Positions 42,450 through 51,588 of a DNA stretch of 64,000 nucleotides are shown here, in pieces. The stretch is taken from assembly GCF_014857905.1 (NCBI RefSeq), contig NZ_JACYXE010000010.1:62001-126000 (forward strand), in the 5' to 3' direction. Origin of the DNA: Agilicoccus flavus. GTDB taxonomy: Bacteria; Actinomycetota; Actinomycetes; Actinomycetales; Dermatophilaceae. How positions within the stretch are numbered: position 1 is the first letter of the stretch; each line of letters opens with the position of its first letter. The notes under the pieces are model-generated. The model did no database searches, was not told the DNA's origin, and worked only from the letters and a program-made list of their open reading frames with translations. Position numbers and translations under genes: made by a program.

Positions 42450-43887
42450 CAGTTCGGCCGACGTCATCGCCGGTCGTCTGGCCGCCGAGGTCGGGCCCTT
42501 GGCGCCGGGGACCCGACTGCCCTCCCAACGGGAGCTCGTCCGTCGCTTCGGTGCGAGTGCGACGACGATCGCGCAGGCGCTCAACCGCCTCGCGCTCGCG
42601 GGACTCCTCGAGACCCGCCCCGGGGCCGGGACGTTCCGGGCCGCGCGGACGCGCCCGCGCACCGGCGGCGACACCGCCTGGCAGGAGGCCGCGCTCGAGC
42701 TGACCGAGGGGCTCGCCGAGCGGCCGACGCTCGCCCGGCGGTTCGCCGGCTCGGCGCTCGCCGACACCCTGACGGCGACCGCCCCCGACACGATCGACCT
42801 CAACGGCGGCTACCTGCACCCCACCCTCCAACCGGCCGGTCTCCTCGCGAGCGCGCTCACCCGGGTCTCGCGGCGGCCCGAGGCGTGGGAGCGACCGCCC
42901 GCCGCGGGCGTTCCCGCCCTGCGGGACTGGTTCGCCCAGGACATCGGCGGCGGCCTCGACCGGCACGACGTGCTCGTCGCGCCCGGAGGGCAGAGCGCGC
43001 TGGCCACCGCGCTGCGCGCCCTCACCGGCCCGGGCGACGCGGTGGTCGTCGAGGCCCCGACCTACCCCGGCACCATCGCCGCCGCCGCGGCGGCGAGCCT
43101 GCGCGCGGTCCCGACCCCGCTGGACGCCCGCGGGATCATCCCCGATCACCTCGACGAGGCGCTCACCCGCTCGCGCGCCCGGGTCGTCGTCGTCCAGCCG
43201 CTGCACCAGAATCCGACCGGGACGGCCATGGACGCCGAGCGCCGGCGCGAGGTGCGCGACGTCGCTCGCCGGCACCGCGCGTTCCTCGTCGAGGACGACT
43301 TCGCCCGGCACCTCACCCACCCGGGCGCGTGGAGCCCGCCACCGCCCCTCGTCGACGACGACCCCGACGGCACCGTGGTGCACATCCGGTCCCTGACGAA
43401 GATCTCGTCGCCCAACCTTCGGGTGGCGGCGCTCGCCGCGCGGGGGCCGGTCCTCGGCCGGCTCCGGGCCGCGCTCACCGTCGACACGCTCCTCGTCCCG
43501 GCGGTGCTGCAGCACACGGCCCTCGAGGTCGTGACCGCCCCGGGATGGCGGCGGTCGGTCACCGCGCTGCAGCGTGAGCTGCGCGATCGCTGCCACGCCG
43601 CGAGCGCCGCCCTCGTCGACGCGCTCGGCGAGGACGTGCTGCCCCACCGTCCCCGTGGCGGCTACCACCTGTGGGTCGCGCTGCCGGGGGGGCGCGCCGG
43701 GACGGACGTCGCGCGGGACGCCGCGGCAGCGGGGGTCGCCGTGACGCCCGGCCGCAACTACTACGCCCCCGGCAACGACGAACGCCCCTTCGTCCGGCTC
43801 AGCTACGTCGCGGCGCCGACGCCGCGAGACGTCGAGACCGCCGCGGGGCGCCTCGTCGACATGATCCGCGGCCCGGGCGGCTCGTGA
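42436..43887 (+). CDS. MocR/PdxR-type GntR regulator with aminotransferase domain
   Basis: A 483-residue regulator. The N-terminal winged helix (1-75) has GTRLPSQRELVRRFGASATTIAQALNRL and ETRPGAGTFRA, typical of GntR. The rest is an aminotransferase fold: PQPLHQNPTG-like VQPLHQNPTGTAMD (Asn259), VEDDFARHL with Asp287/Asp288, and the pyridoxal phosphate lysine Lys322 in IRSLTKISSP. Such proteins sense PLP or amino-group ligands. It is divergent from the EamA transporter, its likely target, and the start codons overlap. Confidence 0.9.
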   Translation: MKDSSSSADVIAGRLAAEVGPLAPGTRLPSQRELVRRFGASATTIAQALNRLALAGLLETRPGAGTFRAARTRPRTGGDTAWQEAALELTEGLAERPTLARRFAGSALADTLTATAPDTIDLNGGYLHPTLQPAGLLASALTRVSRRPEAWERPPAAGVPALRDWFAQDIGGGLDRHDVLVAPGGQSALATALRALTGPGDAVVVEAPTYPGTIAAAAAASLRAVPTPLDARGIIPDHLDEALTRSRARVVVVQPLHQNPTGTAMDAERRREVRDVARRHRAFLVEDDFARHLTHPGAWSPPPPLVDDDPDGTVVHIRSLTKISSPNLRVAALAARGPVLGRLRAALTVDTLLVPAVLQHTALEVVTAPGWRRSVTALQRELRDRCHAASAALVDALGEDVLPHRPRGGYHLWVALPGGRAGTDVARDAAAAGVAVTPGRNYYAPGNDERPFVRLSYVAAPTPRDVETAAGRLVDMIRGPGGS

Positions 43888-44030
43888 GTCACGCGCAGTC
43901 CGACCCGCGCGCCCGGTCGCGCGACGTGGCTCGAGGACGACGAACCGTAGGGACGACACGGGGTGGGTCGGGGGCGGGAGGGACGGCGCTGTGAACTTCG
44001 GTGATATCGGAGGGTGGCGGAGAAGGTCGA

Positions 44031-45030
44031 TCAGTGGCCGGGCGCGGACAGGCCGGCGAGCAGCCGCTCGGCGTCGTCCGATCTGGAGTCGAGCAGCGTC
44101 CAGGCGGTTCTCGACACCCCGGGATGCCTGCTGCGGTCCACGTCCCCCAGAGCGGCTCGCAGATCGGCGGCGACATCGACGACAGCAGCCACGGCCCGAT
44201 CGCGATCGACGTTCCAGGACACGATCTCGTCGACGACGTGCAGGACGGTGACGTCCTCGACGTCGCGGCGCCCGGCGATGTCGAGAGCGAACCGGTGGGG
44301 ACCCCGGTGGTGCAGGTGAGCGCCGATGTCATAGGCGGGCGCCAGTCGCACCTCGCCGTTCTCGTACCGGAGGAACGACGTGTTCTTGGCGTGATGGTCG
44401 GTGTTGCCGACGAGGAACGAGAGAACGTCACCAGCCGGGCCAGCGGCGACAGCATCCCGCCCCCGGCCCGCAGGACGTCCGCAGCGTGTCGCCACGAGGG
44501 CAGCGCCGCCACGCGCCGCCCGGATCGCGGACCACGCCGATCTTGGGGACCAGGCCCGCCAGCGAGATGGAGGTGAGTCGGCCCGTGTATCGGCCCATGC
44601 CCGCTTCGGTGAGCCGCCGGGCGAACTCGGTGTCGTCGAGCACGTCGCCCGGCGCGGATGCCGGTGCGTCCGGAGGTTCTCCGGGCGCGGTCACCGTGAT
44701 GGCCCCGGCGGTGTCGACGCCGCACCGGTGGAGCAGGGCGTAGGTGTCGTCGGGATCGAGGCCGAGGTTCAGAGCGCGGCGGGTGCGAAGGTCGCCCTCA
44801 GGAAGAAGTCCGTCGATGAAGGCGGTGACGCGCGCGTCGACACCCCGCGCGTCGCCATGGACGGGGAGACCGTACGAGACGACGCGTCTCCCGTCGCCCC
44901 AGTGCCTCGCCGCACCGTGGGTCCACTCCCCATGCACGCGGCCAGGGATTCGCGCATGGTGCCCGCGGGTCACGACCGCCGCGTGGATGCCGTACAGGTG
45001 GACGTCGAGCGCGGGCGGGACGCTCACCAT
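44031..45030 (-). pseudogene. hipA: decayed hipA (serine/threonine kinase toxin)
   Basis: Reading fragments in different frames make up a HipA-like protein. The N-terminal part (45030 down to about 44500) has DVHLYGIHAAVV and ARVTAFIDGLLPEGDLRTR and the segment SISLAGLVPKIGVV. The C-terminal part (44495 down to 44031) has the catalytic LSFLVGNTDHHAKNTSFLR and APAYDIGAHL. Between them the frame changes at least twice (ADVLRAGGGMLSPLARLV is in a third frame) and about 100 residues of the usual kinase core are missing. The product cannot be functional as it stands. Normal HipA is about 420-440 residues. Confidence 0.8.
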
Positions 45031-45305
45031 CCCAGGTCCTTGACCGGGGAGTGCGTCTCACCTTCGGCGTGGCCGCTCACGCGGACCACGCCGTGTGCCG
45101 CCCCCTCGGTCGGCCCGGTCTCGAGCACGACCCGGATGCCGAGTTCGCGCAGTACGGCGGCGAGGCGATCGACGAACAAGGTGGAGTGCCCGGTCTCCAG
45201 CTCGTTGACGAAGCGACGCCCCACACCCGCGCGCTCGGCCAGCTGTGCCTGCGTCAAGCCCGCGCTTCACCGCACCGCTCCGACGAACGTGCCCACGTCG
45301 TCCAC
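45024..45305 (-). pseudogene. hipB: hipB-like antitoxin gene with internal stop codon
   Basis: The sequence from GTG 45305 reads VDDVGTFVGAVR, then TGA (45267-45269), then SAGLTQAQLAERAGVGRRFVNELE with a helix-turn-helix, as in HipB. A CGA-to-TGA change would restore the expected VRRSAGLTQ. The downstream 77-codon part could be translated only after reinitiation. It precedes the broken hipA and overlaps its start. Loss of both halves indicates a dead TA module. Confidence 0.75.
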
Positions 45306-45343
45306 CCGCCGGGGCGACGTCCACCGGCCACCAGGCGGCGAAT

Positions 45344-45372
45344 GCGCATTTTGCGCTCATCGGGCAATTATG
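45344..45372 (-). promoter_or_regulatory. relic promoter/operator of hipBA
   Basis: GCGCA-TTT-TGCGC (45344-45356) is a small palindrome and CATAAT (minus strand, 45367-45372) a likely -10 box, 60 nt or so before the hipB start. The patch is AT-rich compared with its surroundings. Confidence 0.4.
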
Positions 45373-45490
45373 CGGACATCCATACACGGCACCAGGTGGT
45401 GGCCGCCCCGGCCCGGTCGAGGTGCGTCGAGGGGGGCCGTGTCGACGGGGGCGGGCCGTACGCTGGACCGATCGAGAACGGGAGGCGTCG

Positions 45491-45871
45491 ATGACCACGA
45501 ACGACACGCGAGGGCGGGTCGACCCGCGCCGGGTGGTGCAGGGCTACTACGACGCGCTCGACGCCGACGACATCGACGCCGTGCTCGCGGCGTTCAGCGG
45601 CGACGTCCTCTACCGGCGGCCGGGGTACGACCGGATCGTCGGCCTGGAGGCGCTGCGCCGTTACTACGCGAGCGATCGCAAGCTCGCACCCGGGCGGCAC
45701 GTCGTCCGGTCCATGCTCGTCGACGGCAACGAGGTCGCCGCCCACGGGCAGTGGGAGGGCGAGCTGCGCGAGGGCGGGCGCCGCTCGGTCGGGTTCGCCG
45801 CGTTCTTCACCATCGACGGCAACGGCCGCATCGCCTCGCACACGACGTACTTCCACGTGCCCGCGGTCTGA
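45491..45871 (+). CDS. NTF2-like (SnoaL) family protein, second copy
   Basis: A 126-residue NTF2-like protein: VVQGYYDALDADDIDAVLAAFSGDVLYRRPGYDRIVG, ALRRYYASDRKLAPG and RRSVGFAAFFTIDGNGRIASHTTYF. It lacks the N-terminal leader of the first copy (40984-41472) but the cores align throughout, so the two are paralogues lying 4 kb apart. GGAGG lies 5 nt before the ATG. It is a stand-alone gene; the 239 nt after it contain nothing recognisable. The biochemical role is unknown. Confidence 0.85.
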   Translation: MTTNDTRGRVDPRRVVQGYYDALDADDIDAVLAAFSGDVLYRRPGYDRIVGLEALRRYYASDRKLAPGRHVVRSMLVDGNEVAAHGQWEGELREGGRRSVGFAAFFTIDGNGRIASHTTYFHVPAV

Positions 45872-46110
45872 AAGGGCCCAGGCCGCAGGCCGCGTCGACG
45901 CGGGGTCGGTGCCGGCTCGGCATCGACCCGGCGCCGTGGGGGCCCGCGGGCGGCCGCGCGGCGTCGTCGAGCCGTCGAACGCGCTGCGCGGCGCGTGCAC
46001 AGAGGTGCAGGTCAGAGGTGCAGGCCCGGCGCTCGGGGGCGCTCCACGAACCCACGGTGGTCGCGGGGATCGCCGTGCCGGAGCAATCGCGGGCGAGAGC
46101 TACGGCGACC

Positions 46111-47691
46111 TCAGGCGGGAGGGCGCAGCAGGTCGGCGGCGGCACGGTCGGCCGACGTGATGCACGAGGCGAGGCCGATGCCGTCGTACGAGGCGCCCGC
46201 GAGCGCCACCCCCGGCAGGTCGGCGGCGAGTGCGGCGCGAGCGGCGGCCATCCGGTCGAGGTGGCCGACGGTGAGCTGCGGCAGGCCCGGGTCCCAGCGC
46301 TGCACGAGGGTGTCGACCGGGGCCGCGTCGATGCCGGTCAGCCGGGCGAAGTCGGCGAGCAGCCCGCTGACGAGGTCGGGGTCGGACAGACCCGCCACGA
46401 CGTCGGCGCCGGCCCGGCCCGCCGACAGGCGCACCAGGTAGAGGTCGTCGTCGTGCGCCGCGTCGCCGCGCGCTCCGCCGTCCGCGCCGTCCCCCGTCGT
46501 GCCGTCGCCCGCCGCTGTGCCGACGGGTGAGGGCGCGGCGAGGTGGGGCCACTTGGTCGACAGGTGGGTGGCCGCCTTGAGCAGGCCGCCGGCCTCGCTC
46601 GGCACGAGGATGCCGGTGCCGGCCAGGGCGGCCGCGCCCGCGACGTCCCGCCGCCGGAACGCGACCACGACGGCCGCGGTGCTCGCGTAGCGCGTCCGGC
46701 GCAGCGGTGCCGCGGCGCCCGGAGCCGGCCCGTCGAGCAGCCGGGCGGCGACGTGCGCGGGGACGGCGAGGACGACGCCGTCGACGCGTTCTCGCGCTCG
46801 GGGCCCGGGCCGGCGGTCGGCGCGTCCATCGGCGGGTGACGTGGTGAGCACGTAGCCGTCGCCGTCCCGGTCGAGGGCGTCGACGCGGGTGCCGGTGCGC
46901 ACAGGGGAGGGCAGGTCGGCGGCGATGCGGTCCAGGAGGGTGCTGAGGCCGGTCCGGAACGTCGCGAACGTCACCGGGGGGCCCGGCGGGGTGCCGGCGG
47001 CGGCCGGTGTCCCCGGCCCACCCGAGGGTCGCTCCGTCGCGGGGGCCACGGGCCGGGTCGTCGCGGGCGCGCGGCGCAGCACGAGGGAGCGCCCCGAGGA
47101 CGCGGCGGACACGAGAGTGGGCACGCAGGCGCGCAGGCTGAGGCGTCCGACGTCGCCGGAGTGCAGCCCCCCGAGCAGCGGGTCGACGAGCCGCGCCGTC
47201 ACCTGGGGGCCGAACCGGGACGTCGTGAACGCGCCCACGGACGTGTCGTGGCCAGCGCGCAGCCGGCGGGAGGTGCGGGCGCGCAGCGGCTCGAGCCCCG
47301 CGCGGAGCAGACCGGCGGGGGAGAGGAATCCGCTGCGCAGGACGGGCCACAGGCGCGTCGGGCCGGCCGGGCCCACGCCCGCCGGGAGGCGGCGTAGGCG
47401 CCCCGACGTCCAGACGAGGCTCGCGCCGGGCACCGAACCGACGACGTCACCCATGACACCGAGTTCGTCGAGGAGGGCGCGGGCAGCGGGCGCGAGCAGG
47501 TGGAGGGCCTCGGCCCCGACGTCGACGCGGCGCCCCGCGAAGGGCACGGTCCGGATCTGACCGCCGACGCGGTCGCCGGCCTCGAGGACGAGCACGTCGA
47601 CCCCGGCGAGATGCAGGCGGCGGGCGGCCAGGAGGCCCGTGAGGCCGGCCCCGACGACGGCGACCCGGCAGGGGCGCGGCGGGGTGGACAT
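46111..47691 (-). CDS. cgoX: protoporphyrinogen/coproporphyrinogen oxidase (HemY/CgoX type)
   Basis: A 526-residue flavoenzyme of the heme pathway; in actinobacteria this family oxidises coproporphyrinogen III. FAD binding is at VAVVGAGLTGLLAARRLHLAG (about 10-30) followed by VLEAGDRVGGQIRT, FTTSRFGPQVTARLVDPLLGG in the middle, and the C-terminal PGVALAGASYDGIGLASCI. Inserts rich in Gly/Ala/Pro (about 210-235 and 395-420) make it longer than the usual 450-480. GAGG precedes the ATG at 47691. The frame remains open for over 500 nt upstream, but that part is repeat-rich and unlikely to code. The gene is isolated from other heme genes here. Confidence 0.9.
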   Translation of the reverse strand: MSTPPRPCRVAVVGAGLTGLLAARRLHLAGVDVLVLEAGDRVGGQIRTVPFAGRRVDVGAEALHLLAPAARALLDELGVMGDVVGSVPGASLVWTSGRLRRLPAGVGPAGPTRLWPVLRSGFLSPAGLLRAGLEPLRARTSRRLRAGHDTSVGAFTTSRFGPQVTARLVDPLLGGLHSGDVGRLSLRACVPTLVSAASSGRSLVLRRAPATTRPVAPATERPSGGPGTPAAAGTPPGPPVTFATFRTGLSTLLDRIAADLPSPVRTGTRVDALDRDGDGYVLTTSPADGRADRRPGPRARERVDGVVLAVPAHVAARLLDGPAPGAAAPLRRTRYASTAAVVVAFRRRDVAGAAALAGTGILVPSEAGGLLKAATHLSTKWPHLAAPSPVGTAAGDGTTGDGADGGARGDAAHDDDLYLVRLSAGRAGADVVAGLSDPDLVSGLLADFARLTGIDAAPVDTLVQRWDPGLPQLTVGHLDRMAAARAALAADLPGVALAGASYDGIGLASCITSADRAAADLLRPPA

Positions 47692-48513
47692 CGGGGCCTC
47701 GTTCGGTCGGGCGTGGCTGACGGGGGTGCGGGTGTCGGCGGCGGCGCGCCGGCCCGACCAGCGTATCCGCCGCCCTCGCTCACCCCGCGACGACCCGGGC
47801 GCGGGCAGCCACGTCCCCGAGGACCGCCGCCGGAGTCGGCCCGCGGGACGGCCGGGCGTGGACGGGCCGCGCTGGCACCGCGTCCACACCGACCCCGCGT
47901 GCGGACCGGCGGCGTCGGAGAACGCCGGCTCGTCCCTGAGGCGAGGGCCGGTGGCGCCGCGACGTGCCGACCCCACGCCGCGACGCGCGGCGGTCGTCCC
48001 GACCACCATCGCGGGCGGGGCGCCCAGCGGCGCGTCGTGCCGGCGCGGTGCGTGCGACCCCACGCCGCGGCGCGCCGACCCCTCGCCGTGACGCACCGAC
48101 CCCACGCCGGCACTGCCGGCCCCACGCCGGCACCGCCGGCGCCCGGGAGACGCGATCTGCCGCCCTCGACGTGGACGGACGCCGCGGCGACACCGACGCT
48201 GTCGTCGGACCGTCGACACCCCGGACGTGGGTTCGGCGCGGGCTCGCCGCCCGGCCGGGGCAGGGTTTGCCGCCCGGTGGCCGCTCCCCGCCCCGGTACG
48301 CTGGTCGTTCCCCTCGTCGCCGGCCGAGCCGCCGTCGAGCTGTCGGTGAGCGGCCCCCGGGCCGCCACCGGGCAGTGGCCGGCAGGTGCCGGTCGCGGTG
48401 CCGCGGGGCGCGAGGGGTGAGGTGGGGGTGGGGGCGGACCCGTGCCTCGCTCACCCCGTGGGCGTCCAGGAGACGTCCAGGGGTCCGACGGACGACTGGG
48501 GCAGGGTGGTGGG
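47692..48513. other. 822-nt repeat-rich region without a credible gene
   Basis: Between about 47965 and 48155, degenerate 20-23 nt units like CGACCCCACGCCGCGACGCG recur about five times with variable spacing. Open frames exist in all directions but their products are Arg/Gly/Pro-rich low complexity. No RNA gene or promoter could be assigned, except the PAP2 gene signal at the right end. Extreme GC content makes frames open by chance. Confidence 0.5.
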
Positions 48514-49452
48514 ATGACGATGACACGCGACGCGATTCCGGGGGAGAGGCCTCCGTCGCGCCGGAACGGACCCGGCGACTCCGTCGGCGACGCCGACCGG
48601 GCCGCACGCGAGGGCGGACGACAGGCCGGACGGAGCGAGGTGCGCCGGGTCGGCGCGCTCGCGCCGACCCTCGTCGGCCTGGGGGCGGCCTGCGTGGTCG
48701 TCGCGGTCGTCGGGGTGGTCTGGACCCACCTCGGCCAGCGGGCCGACGAGCGGTCGCGCTGGTCGATCGCGCTGCCCGACGAGACGCGCGCCGCCGTCAT
48801 GGACTGGCTCGATCTCGTCAGCGTTCCCTTCGTGGCCGTCGGCATGATCGCCGCCGTCGTCCTCGCGCTCGTGCAGGGACGGGTGCGCCGGGCGGCCGCG
48901 GCCGGACTGCTCGTCGCCGGCGCGAACGTGACCACCCAGGTGCTCAAGGCCGGGATCCCGCGGCCCTTCTACGGCATCGGGTCCGACAACAGCCTCCCCA
49001 GCGGACACACGACGGTCCTCGTGTCCCTCTCGCTCGCGGCGATCCTCGTCCTGCCGCGGCCCCTGCGGGCGCCGGCGGTGTTCCTCGCGAGCGCCGTGGG
49101 CACCTTCACGGGCGCCGCGGTCGTCGTCGAGCGCTGGCACCGACCGAGCGACGTCGTCGCGGCGTTCGGCGTCTGCGGCCTGTGGGCGGGGCTCGCCCTC
49201 CTCGTGGCGGGGGCCGTGCACGTGGGGCGCGTCCGCCCGGCGCGCCGGTTCTGGCTGCACCTCGCGTGCGGGCTCGTGGGCGCCGCCGTCGTCGGCGCGC
49301 TCCTCGTGGCCGGGGGCCTGGTCGCCCACGGCGAGACGACGAACGTGCTCGTCGGCGGCGTCATGCTCACCGTCCTCGGGCTCTCCAGCGCGCTGCTGTG
49401 CGCCCTCGTCGCGGTCGGCGCCGACTCCCGGGACGCACCCCGGGCCGGCTGA
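48514..49452 (+). CDS. PAP2 family phosphatase
   Basis: A 312-residue membrane phosphatase. A charged N-terminal tail (1-45) precedes the helices. The PAP2 signature is intact: Lys145-x4-Arg150-Pro151 (KAGIPRP), PSGHTT at 162-167 with the catalytic His, and VERWHRPSDV with the nucleophile region and Asp. Likely substrates are undecaprenyl diphosphate or phosphatidic acid. CAGGGT ends 6 nt before the ATG (48514), so leaderless transcription is likely. It lies just before murT, consistent with an envelope role. Confidence 0.87.
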   Translation: MTMTRDAIPGERPPSRRNGPGDSVGDADRAAREGGRQAGRSEVRRVGALAPTLVGLGAACVVVAVVGVVWTHLGQRADERSRWSIALPDETRAAVMDWLDLVSVPFVAVGMIAAVVLALVQGRVRRAAAAGLLVAGANVTTQVLKAGIPRPFYGIGSDNSLPSGHTTVLVSLSLAAILVLPRPLRAPAVFLASAVGTFTGAAVVVERWHRPSDVVAAFGVCGLWAGLALLVAGAVHVGRVRPARRFWLHLACGLVGAAVVGALLVAGGLVAHGETTNVLVGGVMLTVLGLSSALLCALVAVGADSRDAPRAG

Positions 49453-49491
49453 GCCGCCGCTGCCGCACGACCCCGGGGGAGGGGGACGGCA

Positions 49492-49497
49492 TAGGGT
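49492..49497 (+). promoter_or_regulatory. -10 box of murT (leaderless)
   Basis: TAGGGT ends 7 nt before the GTG at 49505. Confidence 0.55.
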
Positions 49498-49504
49498 GGC
49501 GTCC

Positions 49505-50806
49505 GTGGCGAGAACAGGATTGGCCGTGGCAGCCGGGCGGATCGCGCGGAGCGCGGCCCGCCGACGCGGGGGCGGTTCGGCCCTGCCGGGACTCGTCGCC
49601 GAGCGGGTCGACCCGGACATCCTCACGCACGCGCTCGCCGGCGTCCCGCAGGTCGTCGTCGTCACCGGCACCAACGGGAAGACGACGACGACGAAGATGC
49701 TCGTCGCCCTGCTGCGGGCCCACGGGCGGGAGGTCTTCACCAACCCCACGGGCAGCAACTTCACCCGCGGCGTCATCTCCGCGATGCTGCCGGCGCTCGA
49801 CCGGCAGGGGCGGATGCACGCCGACCTCGCCGTCCTCGAGCTCGACGAGGCGCACGCACTGCACTTCGTCAAGAAGGTCGCGCCCACCCACGCGCTCCTG
49901 CTCAACGTGGCCCGCGACCAGCTCGACCGGTTCGCCGAGATCGACCACACGGCCCGCCTCCTGCACTCGCTCGCCGCGGCCACGACCCAGGGCGTGGTCC
50001 TCAACCGCGACGACCCGTTCGTCGCCCGCATCGCCGACGACCCCGACGTGCCGCCGGCCCGCTACTTCGGCCTCGACGAGAGCGTGCTCGAGCGGCTCGC
50101 GGAGCTGCAGGAGGCCGACGTCCGCTTCGAGGACGAGGCGCCCACCCCCGGCCTCGGGGCGCAGGACGTCCTCCTGCGCCCTCGGGACGAGCGGGAGTTC
50201 GAGCTCGTCCTCGGCGACGGGTCGGCGAGCGGGCCCATCGTCCTGCGCCAGCGGGGCCTCGCCGCGATGATCAACGCGACCGCCGCGGTGTCCACGGCCC
50301 GGCTGCTCCTGGGCGAGGCGTTCGACCCGGCGGTCGCCGGCGCGGCGCTGCGGGAGGTCGCCCCGCCGTTCGGGCGCGGCGAGGTCGTCGACGCCGGCGG
50401 CCGGCCCCTCGAGCTCGTCCTCGTCAAGAACCCGGCCGGGTTCACCGTCGCCCTCGGTACGTACGGCGCGACACCGGTGACGACGATGGTTGCGATCAAC
50501 GACCGCGACGCAGACGGGCGCGACGTGTCGTGGCTCTACGACGTGTCGTTCGCGTCGCTGCGTGAGAACGGCGTGGCCCTGACCAGCGGCATCCGCGCCT
50601 ACGACATGGCCCTGCGGCTGCGCTACGACGACGTCGAGGTCGGCGGGGTCGAACCCGACCTGGCCGTGGCGCTCGACCGTCTGCTCGCCGACCACCCCGA
50701 TCGGCCGCTGCGCGTGTTCTGCACGTACACGGCGATGATGACGCTGCGCCGGATCCTCGCCGACCGCTACACGCTGCCCGAATTCGGAGAGGACGCGCCC
50801 GCATGA
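49505..50806 (+). CDS. murT: lipid II isoglutaminyl synthase, MurT subunit
   Basis: A 433-residue Mur-ligase-like subunit that amidates the D-Glu of lipid II using ammonia from GatD. VTGTNGKTTTTKML is the ATP-binding P-loop (about 59-72), DLAVLELDEAHALHFV and LNVARDQLDRFAEI belong to the central domain, and the C-terminal DUF1727 part has GRDVSWLYDVSF with the Asp thought to serve the GatD triad. The four-Cys zinc ribbon known in S. aureus MurT is missing (no Cys pairs between residues 180 and 250). The GTG at 49505 follows TAGGGT by 7 nt. It overlaps gatD by 4 nt. Confidence 0.93.
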   Translation: MARTGLAVAAGRIARSAARRRGGGSALPGLVAERVDPDILTHALAGVPQVVVVTGTNGKTTTTKMLVALLRAHGREVFTNPTGSNFTRGVISAMLPALDRQGRMHADLAVLELDEAHALHFVKKVAPTHALLLNVARDQLDRFAEIDHTARLLHSLAAATTQGVVLNRDDPFVARIADDPDVPPARYFGLDESVLERLAELQEADVRFEDEAPTPGLGAQDVLLRPRDEREFELVLGDGSASGPIVLRQRGLAAMINATAAVSTARLLLGEAFDPAVAGAALREVAPPFGRGEVVDAGGRPLELVLVKNPAGFTVALGTYGATPVTTMVAINDRDADGRDVSWLYDVSFASLRENGVALTSGIRAYDMALRLRYDDVEVGGVEPDLAVALDRLLADHPDRPLRVFCTYTAMMTLRRILADRYTLPEFGEDAPA

Positions 50807-51588
50807 GACTGCAGGACCCGCAGAAGCCGAAGGCCCGGATCACGCTCGTGCACCTCTACCCGCGCGAGATGAGCATCTACGGCGATCTGGGCAACACGCA
50901 CGTCCTCGCGACGCGGTTGCGCCGCCACGGGTACGGCGTCGACCTCGTCGACCACCACCCCGGGCAGAAGCTACCCGCGGGCGCCCACCTCGTCGTCGGC
51001 GGCGGCGGGCAGGACTCGGGGCAGGCGCGCGTCGAGGCCGACCTCGAGGACAACGGGCCCCTGCTCGCCGCCCTCGCGCGCGACGGTGTCCCGATGCTCA
51101 TGATCTGCGGCATGTACCAGCTCTTCGGCCACGACTTCACGACCGTCGACGGCCGCCGCCTGCCCGGCCTCGGCATCCTCGACGTGACCACCCGCGGGAA
51201 CACGAAGCGGATGGTCGGCCCGGTCGCCCTGCAGACCCCGTTCGGGGACGTCGTCGGCTACGAGAACCACTCCGGCTCCACCGTGCTCGGCCCGGATCAG
51301 GAGCCGTTCGGCCAGGTCGTGGCCGGGTTCGGCAACAATGGCGACGACGGCACCGAGGGGGCCGTGAAGGGCCACGTCTACGGGACCTACCTGCACGGCC
51401 CGGCCCTGCCCGCGAACCCCGCCTTCGCCGACGCCCTCATCAAGGCCGCGGTCGATCGCGTGGTGAGCCGGGGCTTCGAGCCCGAGGAGCTCGACGACAC
51501 GTTCGCCGACCAGGCCCGGAAGCGTCAGGTGGCGCGCCTCACGGCCGTTCGGCGTCGAGGGCTGCGGGAGCGGCTGCTCCGTCGCTGA
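50803..51588 (+). CDS. gatD: lipid II isoglutaminyl synthase, glutaminase subunit GatD
   Basis: A 261-residue class I glutamine amidotransferase (CobB/CobQ-like). Cys102 in MLMICGMYQLFG is the nucleophile and His198 in YGTYLHGP the partner; LYPREMSIYGDLGNTHVLATRL is the GatD N-terminal signature. It supplies ammonia to MurT, with which it forms one complex; the ATGA overlap ensures equal synthesis. The last 50 nt overlap the 3' end of the convergent flippase-like gene on the other strand. Confidence 0.95.
   Translation: MRLQDPQKPKARITLVHLYPREMSIYGDLGNTHVLATRLRRHGYGVDLVDHHPGQKLPAGAHLVVGGGGQDSGQARVEADLEDNGPLLAALARDGVPMLMICGMYQLFGHDFTTVDGRRLPGLGILDVTTRGNTKRMVGPVALQTPFGDVVGYENHSGSTVLGPDQEPFGQVVAGFGNNGDDGTEGAVKGHVYGTYLHGPALPANPAFADALIKAAVDRVVSRGFEPEELDDTFADQARKRQVARLTAVRRRGLRERLLRR

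Noticed and set aside
47692-48219. N-terminal extension of the HemY/CgoX-type protein
   Set aside because: The added 176 residues are Arg/Gly/Pro-rich repeats; the FAD motif begins right after ATG 47691, which has its own ribosome-binding site.
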